Shown piece after piece: positions 1 through 10,277 of a DNA stretch of 64,000 bases. The position numbers were made by a program, and so were the translations under genes. Every line of letters starts with the position of its first letter. Within the stretch, counting starts at the first letter, position 1. The notes beneath the pieces were generated by a model, which saw only the letters and a list, made by a program, of their open reading frames with translations, was not told where the DNA came from and ran no database searches. The DNA is from Zygotorulaspora mrakii (lineage: Eukaryota > Ascomycota > Saccharomycetes > Saccharomycetales > Saccharomycetaceae). Location: the NCBI RefSeq assembly GCF_013402915.1, contig NC_050721.1, forward strand, positions 930,001-994,000, given 5' to 3'.

Positions 1-48
1 GAGGTATTGGAACAAGTTTTTCACGAACCTGTTGTCGTTGAGGCTTGA

Positions 49-485
49 TAGAATATACTTCCAACCTCCAAGCCTCTCCTGCAACTATTTCAAGTCAAAC
101 AAGAAGGCTTACATCCACGCCAAATTATTTTTGCTGTCGTTATGACAAGACTGGTAAGCTGAAAGGATATATCATGGCTCTTCTGATCTCAACTGTCTTT
201 AAACAGTTTGAAACGGTACTTACCATTTGATACAGATGTTCTAATAGGCCAGTGAACGTATCAGCGGTTATTTATGGATAGTTCTCGTATACTGTGATGA
301 CGCAACTGACGCGTTGAAGCAGCTGAGTCAAGTCTCGATGCTCAAAAGGCGTGTTGTAACGCATCGTAGATCCATATTACCAATTGATATTCTTATAGAG
401 AGTTGAAGGGAGTTTTTCCTTCTATCCTCGAAAATCACACGCCATTTAGCCCTGAGCAGAAGAGAGAGTCTGAATTTATTGTTGC
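49..485. other. Intergenic region upstream of RIF1
   Basis: This AT-rich stretch precedes the RIF1 ATG. Only short, unconvincing open frames occur in it. The one recognisable element is a perfect MCB hexamer (annotated separately). The rest shows nothing I can name; it probably holds the RIF1 promoter and the 3' flank of whatever lies left of the window. Confidence 0.5.
309..314. promoter_or_regulatory. MCB element (ACGCGT) upstream of RIF1
   Basis: A perfect palindromic ACGCGT lies about 170 bp before the RIF1 ATG. In budding yeasts this is the site for MBF (Mbp1-Swi6), which drives late-G1 transcription of replication genes. That would suit a replication-timing factor, but one hexamer is weak evidence on its own. 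Confidence 0.45.
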
Positions 486-3400
486 ATGATGAATAACTCT
501 TCCAAATTATCGCCCCCAGGCAACAAATTACGAGCCATTGATATGCTGGATCAACATATCAATAGGAGAAGTCTGACTAAACATCGTTCGTCGGTACCTC
601 CTTCTTCGATTCCATGGCTACATACAAAATTGCCTGCACCTTCCAAGTCACTGCCTATAGATAATAGTGATGCCACTTCGCCAACTCCGAAGAGAAGAAA
701 TCAAGACAACGTGAAAGAAAACGCTCAAAAGAGATTGAAGTCTACTCGAAGCTCTGCATGCGACTTGGATTTCACAAGAGAAGATAACTCGTACGGATCT
801 CCTACCACAAAATCCGTCGCTTTCTCTGACAAAATTGAATCTTCCCCCACACAACGTGATCTGAGGTCATCGCCAATACCCTCTTCTGCTTCAAAACCTT
901 CAAAGTCGATATTGCGCAACAATAATGAAATACGAAAAACTGTAAGTGATCTAAGCTGGGACCGATCACCGTTCAAAATTTCACCCAGTAAAAATGGCTC
1001 TGCAATAGTTGGTCTTCCTGAAATAGATCCTCGCACCATTGAATACTGGAGAAGCGGAGAAATACATGGCTTACTTGATGCAAACAATACTGGAGAGTTC
1101 AGACGATTGATAACAGGTGGTCTGGAGCTTCTGGAACAGTCTGCAGGCCAGTTCGAAACTCGAAGCTTTGAAATATACGCTACATTCAATAACATTTTAA
1201 TATCTTCAACAGCAAAATCAGGCCACGATGTATCTGAACAAAACTTTAAAGTTATAAGTGAACTTTTGGGGAAAATTACCTCTATATGCATCCCACAATT
1301 AATTAGTGAACAAAGAAAGCTTTTATCCAAAAAATCAAAAAAGGATCCCTTCGTTTCAAGAATATATGTTCAGGTTGTCAGATTTTTTGGATTTATTCTT
1401 TCCAACTTCAAAATTATCAAATACCTCAACAAAAAGCCTCAGCTGCAACAAAAACTTAAAGAGTTTTACGACATATCCAAAGATGCTCTATCGCACCGTA
1501 ACTCCAACAAAGTAATACTTGCCGCCCATATATCAGTTTTGGCAAGTGAACGATTTGGAATCTACTTCTTAGAAAAAGATGAAGTAGCTAACATTCTGTT
1601 TGCTGTAATAGATTCAAAAGATATTCAAAGCACGAACCTCATTTGTGAAAAATTGATGCTGGTAAAAAGCTTCATCGTCAAATATCCTCAGGTCATGATT
1701 GAATCTCTCAAAAGGTGGTTGATAGTAGAGGTCTTTCCAAGAATTATTATCGATGATGAAGTTCATTCATTGAAGATTTTAGTTACTGCTACGGCGGTGC
1801 TCTTGGAGCTGTTGAAAAAAAGTATCAATATTTCGCATGTAAATGCGCAGATATATGAATATGTCGAATTCGGACGGATTAAAGAATTTATACCAGAAGC
1901 CTTGGCTTCCAAAATTTTCAAAGATGTCGAAATTGACTCTGAGACAACCACTTTTGGAGACTTATTGCTACAAAAGATCGAATATTTGATCTTGGTGAAG
2001 AAAGAATATAAACTGGCAATGGATATTTGGCTCTCTATAATGGGTTTAATATGCCATAAACCAGAACATCTGTTAAAAAAAGAAAGACAAGAAAAGAATC
2101 GTTGGCTAAGCATGAATCGCCTGTGTTTCGATTCTAATGATGATGTAGCAAAAAGAGTGTCTTTGAAGGCATGGAGAGTATTAACGTATCAGATTTGCAC
2201 ATATACAGCCCAGGCATCTTCCGACTTTCACCCAGAATGTCTGTCTTTATTGAAACTTCCTTTTGAATATTCGAAAGATTATCACTCAAATCCATCAATC
2301 AGAGATGGGCTACTTTTTCATCTTTTTGGCATTATTTATACAACAGGTTTTTTCTTAAGCAACAATGAAAGCTATTTTCGACTTATCTGGGACGGTTTGA
2401 TATCGCCAATTTTCTTCGATTATATATTCGTGTCGAAAAGCAACCAATTAAAATCGAGAGCTGTGAGATGCCTGTGTAAACTGCTGGAGAAAAGCAACCA
2501 AGTACAAGCAGTTAGTGGCAGCAGGAATTCTAATTCTGTCAAAGTTATTTCCTCCGCGGGGATAGATCTGAATGAGATTTTGGCTCTTCCACCAAAAATC
2601 ATTGAGAGTCACTTCGACATTATAAAAACCTTAGTTTTCTCTGCTATAAAAAGGAATCATTCAGATGTCAGTGTGAATGCAGACATATATATATATCTCC
2701 TGCATCATTTACCGGAGAGTTCCACGGATTATGCTAATTTGAAAGCTTTCATTGAAATTCTCCTTGAGATCATAAATGGGGAGGGACGTTCGGAATCAAA
2801 AACAGATCTATTGTGTAAACTTTCTGGAGCGCTATCACATGCATTTTATAAAGTTCTTTTTTGTGAAGATGGTGGGTTTGAAGATTATTCTGCTGACGTT
2901 CTTTCGACTATATTGAGTAATGACGACGCTCGTATTAGAGTTTTGAAAGAAATGATCTCTATAAATAAAGAAATCATATCGAGCGTTTGCATAGTGAATA
3001 AGTTCTTAAAAACTGGGCATGGGTGCTATAAAATTTACGCGTCTAACTGGATTAGTTCAACCATTTTTCATAGTACTGTTACGGAAAAAGAATTTCATCT
3101 CCTGCTTGAGATTCTTAAAATCGTTCCCACTCGTCCAGTTATTGAAAGTGTACTCCATTGTAGCATAATTCGTGGTTTTGAATTAAAAATACGCGATTTT
3201 CTAGATCCTTCGACGTCAGAAGATGAAACAATTTACCATTACGCCAAAGTTATATTTTCAAAGCAATACCGTAAATTTGAAAATGAGATGGCCTCCTTTT
3301 TGCAAGCAGCCTTGCCTAGCAGAGAATCGGTTTTTGTGGATCTCTTTCCACTATTGGTGCAGCACAATTTTCACAACGTTGTGAAGTCTATCATTCATGA

Positions 3401-5267
3401 AAACCCATCTTTTTTCAGACACGTATTTGATGAGTGTAAATCATTTATTTCACTTATACTGCCAAAAGAGGATATGCGTTTCATTTTAATCCACTCTGTG
3501 GCGGAATCTGAAAGTGTCAGACTAGCTGTTCTTCGATGGTGTGTGGATAATAAAGAATTTACCATGTTGTTTGACGGTTCAGCTCATTGGGAGAAGATGC
3601 TATTTACTGAAAACCCCCCAAACGATGTGTCTCAAGAAAGAATAGTACTTATCGCAAATTTATTGGAGCAACTCTATGAGCAGAGCTTATGGAAACCGCT
3701 GAGCACATTGGTTGAATTATGTCTTGACAACGAGATTTCACATTGTGTCATAGACTTGTTTTCTAGAGTTGGTATAAATGAACTGATGCATTTGGAACCG
3801 AGTGCAATAGCCTTTATGGCGAATAAATGTGGTTGCCTAAACTCTTCGCTAATCGGTCTCATCAAAGAGAGTTATAAACAAAGTCCGATATATCACAATT
3901 GTCAATTGACGCAGCATTTGCTTCTTTTTGAGAAATTTCAAATCTTCTCACTTTGTAAAGCCGAATTGATGGCTTTCTTCATGCAACGCTCATCCAATTT
4001 GGTTTATGAGGATCTTCGCGTAGTTGACTGCACCTTTAAAATGTTCCTTGACATTGTTCAAGCACATTCCAAGAAAATGCTGATAGACTTTTTGAAATCA
4101 TTTTTGGTCTTACTGCCTACTGCCCCTACGCCATACCTATTATGGTTGGCTCGCAGTTTCATTGATCAAATAAACAGGGATTACGAGTCTTTCAAACCGC
4201 TATTGGGCTTTGAAAAAATGTGGTTGCTGCTGCAAAAATTGGCGTCTGACATTTCAGGAGATAAAGATAATCATTTGGAGCTTTCAAAGTTCAATGCGGT
4301 CACTGGAAATTCTAACGAACAGTCTAAGCTTCTTGACAATGATATTCAGATTTTTTCAACACTGCCTTCGAACCCTATCACAAAAGAGATGGATGAGATC
4401 CGCAATCCCATTTTGGATAGCCCCACGTCTAGAACGGATCTAGATGTCTATCAGCAATCGCGATATCGTACAAAAGTCGTTCATGAATGTGAAGTGAAGG
4501 CGAGAAGTCCCCTTATTCAAAGTCTTATTGGGACTGGTGAAGATTGCTTGAAAGAAGAGGACCCGACAGCATTTCGGCACTTTGATGAGATCGAAGATGA
4601 AGAACACTGCAGAGAGAAATACAAGAAAAACATATCACTGAGCCAGACGAAAAATATGTTAGCTAAGGAATCTTCATCTCCGGATAGTCTCTGTAAACAT
4701 GTGAAGAGTGAAAAATCACTTGGTGAAGGTGATGTAAATGTCGTAACTCAAGAATCTAAAAGGATCCTGAGTTTAGTGCCTAGTGACGATAAGGATCCGA
4801 ACTTACTGTGCTCAGCTAAATTGAAGAAAAATGATAACGAACTTGGAAATGCGCAGTCTACAACTGAGGACCCTGATGCCTCAGTTATGGGCGAGATACG
4901 GTTCCCCATATTCAAATACTCAAATATTAAAAACGAAATGTCAGTGAAATCAAAAAAGAACAGAAAACTTGTCATTTCGGGAAATGTTGAAGATTTGGTT
5001 GACAGTTTCTCACACGCTCTCAGCCCCGACATAACAGATCATGAACTCTCTGTGCAACCGGAAGATTCAGAGAAAAATCTAGCGCGCGGAGACACTAATT
5101 CGTCTTTAAGGCTCCATTTCCCAAGCAAAAAGGTGCGTCGACTGATATACAGATTGCGCGGTTTTTCTGCGGGAGATATATCTTCCATATCCATGGCGGA
5201 AAAGAGAAATATGAGAGTTGAGTTGCTGGACTTTATGATGCAATTGGAGCATGATAGTAGCTCTTAG
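486..5267 (+). CDS. RIF1: Rif1, telomere-length and replication-timing regulator
   Basis: A 1593-residue protein recognised as yeast Rif1, which binds Rap1 at telomeres and brings PP1 phosphatase (Glc7) to origins to counter DDK. The Ser/Pro-rich N-terminus carries both PP1-docking motifs in the usual order: KSVAF near residues 109-113 (RVxF type) and SILR near 141-144 (SILK type). A long helical, HEAT-like region follows from about residue 190 to 1330, then a polar, acidic linker and a short basic conserved C-terminal domain (about 1548-1590, starting VRRLIYRLRGFSAGDI). It is shorter than S. cerevisiae Rif1 (1916 aa), mainly in the C-terminal disordered part where the Rap1-binding motif lies; I could not place that motif with confidence. 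Two ATGs stand in tandem; the first is used. It converges on CHK1. Confidence 0.93.
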   Translation: MMNNSSKLSPPGNKLRAIDMLDQHINRRSLTKHRSSVPPSSIPWLHTKLPAPSKSLPIDNSDATSPTPKRRNQDNVKENAQKRLKSTRSSACDLDFTREDNSYGSPTTKSVAFSDKIESSPTQRDLRSSPIPSSASKPSKSILRNNNEIRKTVSDLSWDRSPFKISPSKNGSAIVGLPEIDPRTIEYWRSGEIHGLLDANNTGEFRRLITGGLELLEQSAGQFETRSFEIYATFNNILISSTAKSGHDVSEQNFKVISELLGKITSICIPQLISEQRKLLSKKSKKDPFVSRIYVQVVRFFGFILSNFKIIKYLNKKPQLQQKLKEFYDISKDALSHRNSNKVILAAHISVLASERFGIYFLEKDEVANILFAVIDSKDIQSTNLICEKLMLVKSFIVKYPQVMIESLKRWLIVEVFPRIIIDDEVHSLKILVTATAVLLELLKKSINISHVNAQIYEYVEFGRIKEFIPEALASKIFKDVEIDSETTTFGDLLLQKIEYLILVKKEYKLAMDIWLSIMGLICHKPEHLLKKERQEKNRWLSMNRLCFDSNDDVAKRVSLKAWRVLTYQICTYTAQASSDFHPECLSLLKLPFEYSKDYHSNPSIRDGLLFHLFGIIYTTGFFLSNNESYFRLIWDGLISPIFFDYIFVSKSNQLKSRAVRCLCKLLEKSNQVQAVSGSRNSNSVKVISSAGIDLNEILALPPKIIESHFDIIKTLVFSAIKRNHSDVSVNADIYIYLLHHLPESSTDYANLKAFIEILLEIINGEGRSESKTDLLCKLSGALSHAFYKVLFCEDGGFEDYSADVLSTILSNDDARIRVLKEMISINKEIISSVCIVNKFLKTGHGCYKIYASNWISSTIFHSTVTEKEFHLLLEILKIVPTRPVIESVLHCSIIRGFELKIRDFLDPSTSEDETIYHYAKVIFSKQYRKFENEMASFLQAALPSRESVFVDLFPLLVQHNFHNVVKSIIHENPSFFRHVFDECKSFISLILPKEDMRFILIHSVAESESVRLAVLRWCVDNKEFTMLFDGSAHWEKMLFTENPPNDVSQERIVLIANLLEQLYEQSLWKPLSTLVELCLDNEISHCVIDLFSRVGINELMHLEPSAIAFMANKCGCLNSSLIGLIKESYKQSPIYHNCQLTQHLLLFEKFQIFSLCKAELMAFFMQRSSNLVYEDLRVVDCTFKMFLDIVQAHSKKMLIDFLKSFLVLLPTAPTPYLLWLARSFIDQINRDYESFKPLLGFEKMWLLLQKLASDISGDKDNHLELSKFNAVTGNSNEQSKLLDNDIQIFSTLPSNPITKEMDEIRNPILDSPTSRTDLDVYQQSRYRTKVVHECEVKARSPLIQSLIGTGEDCLKEEDPTAFRHFDEIEDEEHCREKYKKNISLSQTKNMLAKESSSPDSLCKHVKSEKSLGEGDVNVVTQESKRILSLVPSDDKDPNLLCSAKLKKNDNELGNAQSTTEDPDASVMGEIRFPIFKYSNIKNEMSVKSKKNRKLVISGNVEDLVDSFSHALSPDITDHELSVQPEDSEKNLARGDTNSSLRLHFPSKKVRRLIYRLRGFSAGDISSISMAEKRNMRVELLDFMMQLEHDSSS

Positions 5268-5751
5268 CGGCACAGTAGTGGCTATACATCACTTGAGAGC
5301 AATACGAATCATCATCGGCCCAAAAAGATGCCCTATACTAAGGTTTGACCCCCAGTCTCGTGCAGATCGCTCTGGCCTTCGCAAGTTTTAAACTATCAGT
5401 GGTGTTATAACGGCATTGTACGTAGATGCTTCTCTAGCCTGTTTCTAAAACTCGTGAGCTGAGTGAAGTGAACCCTGAAAACTCCTAAAGAAGCCCTTAA
5501 AATAAGCTGTAATAGGTACTTTTCTTGATGCTGACAGTGATACTGTGCTATCAAACCAATGTTTTTTGTGGCCTTGTGATTGAGATTTCCCCTCGCATAA
5601 AGAAAGTCCGACGCGCTAAAATTTTATGTATATATTTGTTACGATTTGATCTTAAGAAGTAATTACAAAAGGAAGCTCACGAAAAGTCATGCCTCCCCTA
5701 GCTTGAATACATGTCGCTTCAGAAAAGACTACGCTACTCATTTAATGTAGC
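5268..5751. other. Convergent 3' intergenic region RIF1/CHK1
   Basis: About 480 bp separates the RIF1 and CHK1 stop codons, so both 3' ends and terminators should lie here. This is long for a convergent yeast spacer. I see no tRNA-like box B, repeat or coding signal in it. Confidence 0.5.
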
Positions 5752-7320
5752 TCAATTTGGCACCAGGATGATGTCTCTACAAAGCAGAGCAATCTTTTTG
5801 AACAATCTTCTCCATTCCAAAGGGTCTCCACTTTTCCTCGCAAAAGTGATACTTTTTAGGTCGTCCTCCACAACTTGTATTAAAGCAGTGCCACATAATG
5901 AAGCACCCTTTCTGTCTATTGTTTTTATATTTATGGATAAAGGGTAAACGCCACTCTCCCCCAATTTTTGAGTTAGCTTTACAAAATGCTGATACATATC
6001 ACGTCGAACTTTAATCCCAGTAAATTGTAGGCCCTTCTCAAAAATTGGAAGGATAGCATCTATACTTTGATCAGAATAAAATCTTGTTAATCTATTGGGA
6101 TTAAATTGCAAATAAGACGAAAGCTCTCTATCGTCAGCTCTAAGAAATTGTAACGCAGCAACATCCTTACTCATATACTGCATCCACCTAGTATCTTGGG
6201 TTGCCGATGGTCCTAGTTTGGAACGTAGCGAGTCATATTGTGTGAACGCATTACCGACCCCAGCGTCATGTTCTAGTCCGGCTAGATCCGTTTCCACAGG
6301 TTGAGTTGAGCTGACTTTTTTATTTCTATAACTGACAGAAGGATCCTGAGTGTAGCTATTGTACTCATCGTCGCTCAATGAAATTCTCAAGTTTGACAGT
6401 AATTTTTCCGCCAGTAGAGAAGCATCTTTACAAAGCCCATTCGAATTTGAAAGTCTTGCTCTTGCAGTAAACCATGGATGTTGTCGCAATTCCGCCAATG
6501 AAATTCTGTATGCCGGGTCTGGCTGCAAAATTTTACGCAGTAAATTTAAATGGGTGAAATCAAGTTTTGACCAAGTTCCCAAATTTAGGTTTCCCTTGTT
6601 GGATATGAAAAGTTCAAAATTTTCATCTTCGAAAGATGGAAATTCCCAAGGTGTCTCTCCTGTGAGAATGACAAATATCAAAACGCCAATTGACCATATA
6701 TCCGTCATATCCGCGTAATATTCCCCCGAGTGTAGGATCTCGGGTGCCATATATGGAGGTGATCCACGCTGATCACTCGAAATTTTAAGTGAGCCATCTT
6801 TACGTCTAAATCGTGATGCCAATCCAAAATCTGCTAGCTTCAAGTTGCCGTTTTTATCCAGTAAAATATTTTCTGGCTTGATATCGCGATGAGCAACGTC
6901 GCATTGCTCATGTAGATATGTCACAGCATTTACCAACTGCTGAAAATAGAATTGAGCCACGTCCGCATCAACCCCAACGTCAGGTTCGATCTTGTCAAAC
7001 AGATCACCCCCATCCGCCATTTCCATGGCAATCCAGAAGTAGTCCTGAGATATGTTACAGTCAATTACACGTAACACATTGGGATGCTTCGAGCACCTTG
7101 AATGCAAAATGACTTCTCCAGCAACATCTTTATCGTTGAGACCATATTTCTTGCATGTAGGCATATGGATGAACTTCACAGCTATGATGACGTTTGGATC
7201 AGCTTCCAAATGTGCATTTTTGACACACGCAAAAGCACCTTGTCCAATTGTTTCCCCCAAAACAACATGTTTTATCTGCGGCAAAAGCGAATCATCTTTG
7301 AACCCTACTCTTGAATCCAT
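5752..7320 (-). CDS. CHK1: Chk1, DNA-damage checkpoint serine/threonine kinase
   Basis: A 522-residue protein kinase that, by family, is activated by Mec1/Rad9 and stabilises securin Pds1 after DNA damage. The kinase signature is complete: glycine loop GQGAFACV (26-33), catalytic Lys49, HRDIKPEN (144-151), DFG (164-166) and GSPPYMAPE in the activation segment. The C-terminus ends in a conserved regulatory (KA1-like) block, GDPLEWRRLFKKI, followed by a terminal RDIILVPN. The open frame continues 13 codons upstream only through a TTG; the ATG at 7320 is chosen because MDSRVGFKDD leads directly into the conserved PQIKHVVLGE block. S. cerevisiae Chk1 is 527 aa. It is divergent from the UBX gene across about 220 bp. 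Confidence 0.96.
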   Translation of the reverse strand: MDSRVGFKDDSLLPQIKHVVLGETIGQGAFACVKNAHLEADPNVIIAVKFIHMPTCKKYGLNDKDVAGEVILHSRCSKHPNVLRVIDCNISQDYFWIAMEMADGGDLFDKIEPDVGVDADVAQFYFQQLVNAVTYLHEQCDVAHRDIKPENILLDKNGNLKLADFGLASRFRRKDGSLKISSDQRGSPPYMAPEILHSGEYYADMTDIWSIGVLIFVILTGETPWEFPSFEDENFELFISNKGNLNLGTWSKLDFTHLNLLRKILQPDPAYRISLAELRQHPWFTARARLSNSNGLCKDASLLAEKLLSNLRISLSDDEYNSYTQDPSVSYRNKKVSSTQPVETDLAGLEHDAGVGNAFTQYDSLRSKLGPSATQDTRWMQYMSKDVAALQFLRADDRELSSYLQFNPNRLTRFYSDQSIDAILPIFEKGLQFTGIKVRRDMYQHFVKLTQKLGESGVYPLSINIKTIDRKGASLCGTALIQVVEDDLKSITFARKSGDPLEWRRLFKKIALLCRDIILVPN

Positions 7321-7542
7321 CACAGGACAAGATGAACGCTTTTTGGTTGCAATATTCAATCATAGTCTTTGATTCGACTTACTCTCGAACCTGAAAAAGT
7401 AGGTCGTTGCGTATGACCTCGGTAATTCGGCCTTGTTTAAGAACGACCTTTACGAGACTATTTAACACCAAATAATTGAAAATGTGTAATAGGTCAGCTA
7501 TTCAGACATTCAATTACTAAAGCTGTGTTATCGTTATTGAAG

Positions 7543-8823
7543 ATGTTAGGCGACCTTTTTATGGATTCTGTAGAACAAGCTGTTGGGCTTTCAGTCAAGC
7601 AAGAGAGGGTTCTTGTCGTGTATAACACATCTGGAGACGATCGATGGCTAGAATCATGGTTTGCCAAAGAATCTCTAGGTAAAATTAAGCCATTTGCTGT
7701 CTGGCTGAGGCTTGTCAAAGGTACTGAGCAATTTGACTACTTTGAAGAAATATTTGGCACAGTTGCGCTACCCAGTTTGTATTTGGTTAAACAGGGAAAG
7801 GTCCTGTCAATTATCAAAGATGAGGATAATAAAGCTTCTGCAGGGATATCTCATTGGGAATCTCTCGCAGTGAGCCTAGGGGCTTCTCTTAGTGTCCACG
7901 CAGATATAGCACACAATACCAAGACACTCAGAGAGCAAGTTGAAGAGACGACTCAGCAGAAATACCAAGATGAGTTGATAAAACAAAGAAAGATTGAGCT
8001 GGAAGAACGAGAGCGTATTTTAAGACTGGTTGAGGCAGATAAGGTGGAGAGAAAGGCACGTAAGCATCCTGCAGTTGCGAAAGCGGTTAAGAGTGCTGAA
8101 ATTCACGATTACATCAAAGACTCAAGTAAATTGCGCGGTGAACAGTGCACACTTCTCATAAGGCTGACGAACGGGAACACGATAACCAAGCAATTTAATT
8201 CGAGTGACACCTTAAATGATGCAAGGAAATGGGTGGACCTTAATCGGACTGACGGCGATGGCCCTTACTCCTTTCACAGAAACATACCTAGAAGCACTTT
8301 CACTGACTCAGATGAATTAAAGAGTTTGGCTGCATTGGAACTTTTACCGAGATCTGCTCTTTTCATTCTCAAGCCTATAGATACGGAATTGGAGCATATG
8401 AACGTCGTAAGCGCTAGAGGGCCTGGATTATTGGGCAAAGTTTTTGGTGGTATCTCAGCTTGGTGGAATAATGGGAATTCAAAAGAAGCCGGTCGCTGGG
8501 AGAATGCAAATGATCACAATCACAATGAAGAACCATCGTCGCAGCGACTCCTCGAAAGCACTTTGGATCATCAAACTGATAGGAACTCACGGGGCCCCTC
8601 TCTACAAATAAATAACTCTTCTGGGACTCCATCAAGACAAACATCCCCCGCGCAAGTGGTAAATGATAGACAAATTAAACATAATGTCTCTGATTTAAGT
8701 TTACCATCGAGATGCGTTACACCGAATGTCTATCAATTTGTCAATAAGGAAGATGAGGATAAGAAACCATCCACCTATAATGGCAATAATATTGACTTGG
8801 GGGAAAGGGCTGACGACGAGTGA
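7543..8823 (+). CDS. UBX6/UBX7: UBX-domain protein, Cdc48 adaptor (single ancestor of Ubx6/Ubx7)
   Basis: A 426-residue protein. It opens with a UAS/thioredoxin-like domain (MLGDLFMDSVEQAVG, then VYNTSGDDRWLESWF), continues with a charged predicted coiled coil (about 135-185), and has a UBX domain near residues 199-285 (RGEQCTLLIRL to SALFILKPI, with an IPR variant of the FPR-loop). The tail is low-complexity and polar. UBX proteins bind the Cdc48 N-domain; S. cerevisiae Ubx6 and Ubx7 are duplicates. Position decides the assignment: CHK1 lies on one side (UBX7's neighbour in S. cerevisiae) and CHM7 on the other (UBX6's neighbour), so this is the unduplicated ancestor. The ATG at 7543 is used; an upstream in-frame GTG is not a likely start. 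Confidence 0.93.
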   Translation: MLGDLFMDSVEQAVGLSVKQERVLVVYNTSGDDRWLESWFAKESLGKIKPFAVWLRLVKGTEQFDYFEEIFGTVALPSLYLVKQGKVLSIIKDEDNKASAGISHWESLAVSLGASLSVHADIAHNTKTLREQVEETTQQKYQDELIKQRKIELEERERILRLVEADKVERKARKHPAVAKAVKSAEIHDYIKDSSKLRGEQCTLLIRLTNGNTITKQFNSSDTLNDARKWVDLNRTDGDGPYSFHRNIPRSTFTDSDELKSLAALELLPRSALFILKPIDTELEHMNVVSARGPGLLGKVFGGISAWWNNGNSKEAGRWENANDHNHNEEPSSQRLLESTLDHQTDRNSRGPSLQINNSSGTPSRQTSPAQVVNDRQIKHNVSDLSLPSRCVTPNVYQFVNKEDEDKKPSTYNGNNIDLGERADDE

Positions 8824-8889
8824 AATGCTCTTTTAAATAAATAATTCGGTTTCTTGAGAATACGTTAAAAGAGGCAAGGAGGTGAAATG

Positions 8890-8927
8890 CATATATGTAT
8901 ATATGTATATGTATATATATATAAATG
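8890..8927. repeat. TA-rich microsatellite (ATATGT units)
   Basis: A low-complexity run of TATATG/TATA units in the short convergent spacer between the UBX gene and CHM7. Such runs often form the efficiency element of yeast poly(A) sites (TATATA), so it may serve 3'-end formation of one or both genes. That role is inferred. Confidence 0.7.
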
Positions 8928-8939
8928 TTTCTGGGTTTT

Positions 8940-10277
8940 TTAAGGATCTGCAATAGGCAGCCTCTCTGGCTGCCTTGCATTGGAATTTCTGTTCGATACC
9001 GCTTTCTTAGGTGTTGTACTATTCTTGTCTTGACCTTTATTTTTCGTTATTTCCAGATGGCTTAACTTATCCAAAAGATCGCTTTTATTCTCGTCTGATA
9101 TTTCAGACTCGATTCCGGAATCCTGTCTTTTGATCATCTTTTGCAGTTCAATCTCGATTTCTTCATCATAATGAGAACCAGCTTCATCAACAGTCAGTAA
9201 TTTGTTGATTTCTTCCGTCTTATCCTTTTGTTCTTTGATTTCATCCATTAGGTCATGCAATCTATCAAAAGAGCCAACGGACTCATTAATGGATTTTAGT
9301 AGTTCTTTCGAATCATCCAATGATCTGACAATCATTTCATTTGTGGATGCCATATTGATTTCGCCTTTAATTGTCCTCAAGTTGTTTCGATAATTAAGTA
9401 ACCTTGTAAGGTACTTCTGAGATAATTTCTTTGCCAGCAGGTACTCTTTCTGAAGTTCCTTCGGTGACTTATTTCGTAAAGACTTCTCGAGCATACGTGA
9501 AGATTGGGCAATCTCGTCCTCGACTTTGTGAATTTGCCTCTCTACATTTGTTAGGCTTGTCTTCAAGGAAGCGACTCTGAGGTCGTCCTCGGTAAGCAAC
9601 TTTGACGAGCTTCTTAATTTTAAAGGCATTGATTCTGCCACAATCTTTACGATATTATTTTGCCGGATGATAATATTTTGGTAAAGGCTTAAGTAAGTCA
9701 TCATTATCTCATAATTTCCATCGTCCTTTTCCATGTATGTGCTGAAGCCTGCGTGCTCAAAAAACTCATTTTCAGGGTATATTAAATCTGCAACACCAGT
9801 TGCATGGAATAGGACTCCTTTCTTGAGTCTCAGATCAATGTCTTTCGATTTGCGCTCCATCATTGGTCTAATCAATAAATCTACCTCCTTCAAATAATTG
9901 ATTGAGTCCTCATTCTGTCTACAGTCGAACCTGTTCCGACTCGACCAGCCAACCTTCAACCATCGTAATATCGCTGAACCTTCATTGGGGTACATTGATC
10001 CGCTTTTAAAGTCCTCAACTGTTACTAAATATCCCTCTCTGACAAGTGCATTTATCACAACATCAATACTTTGGGGTACCCCGTATGGTTCTCGATTCAG
10101 CTTTCTCACAAAATCCGTTCCACAATGAAAAACTAAATTGTTCTCTCGCTCTAAAAACTGTTCTATCAAATAGCTCTTCCAGGTTGTAATATTCGCCAAG
10201 TATCCATCAGGATTTAACTCCTTTGACGGTCTGAAATCCCGATATAGCGAACTCAAACGAGAAGTGGGAAGACTCAT
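8940..10277 (-). CDS. CHM7: Chm7, ESCRT-III-like nuclear-envelope surveillance protein
   Basis: A 445-residue protein recognised as Chm7, the ESCRT-II/III hybrid (CHMP7 family) that is recruited by Heh1/Heh2 to faulty nuclear pores. The N-terminal half has the winged-helix-like region with conserved VFHCGTDFV and GYLVTVEDF segments. The C-terminal half (about 220-400) is the charged helical Snf7-type region. The tail is polar and basic. S. cerevisiae Chm7 is 450 aa. The frame extends six codons upstream through a TTG; the ATG at 10277 (MSLPTSRL) is chosen. Its 3' end converges on the UBX gene, 116 bp apart, and its 5' side is the left breakpoint of the inverted PEP8-HSM3 block. Confidence 0.92.
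   Translation of the reverse strand: MSLPTSRLSSLYRDFRPSKELNPDGYLANITTWKSYLIEQFLERENNLVFHCGTDFVRKLNREPYGVPQSIDVVINALVREGYLVTVEDFKSGSMYPNEGSAILRWLKVGWSSRNRFDCRQNEDSINYLKEVDLLIRPMMERKSKDIDLRLKKGVLFHATGVADLIYPENEFFEHAGFSTYMEKDDGNYEIMMTYLSLYQNIIIRQNNIVKIVAESMPLKLRSSSKLLTEDDLRVASLKTSLTNVERQIHKVEDEIAQSSRMLEKSLRNKSPKELQKEYLLAKKLSQKYLTRLLNYRNNLRTIKGEINMASTNEMIVRSLDDSKELLKSINESVGSFDRLHDLMDEIKEQKDKTEEINKLLTVDEAGSHYDEEIEIELQKMIKRQDSGIESEISDENKSDLLDKLSHLEITKNKGQDKNSTTPKKAVSNRNSNARQPERLPIADP

Noticed and set aside
1..48. Sixteen codons ending in TGA at the left edge (EVLEQVFHEPVVVEA) that could be the tail of an upstream + strand gene.
   Set aside because: Too short to tell from chance, and I recognise no family from it; the sequence to the left would decide.
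725..1330. A 201-codon frame on the minus strand inside RIF1.
   Set aside because: It is antisense to a well-supported conserved gene and shows no motif of its own.
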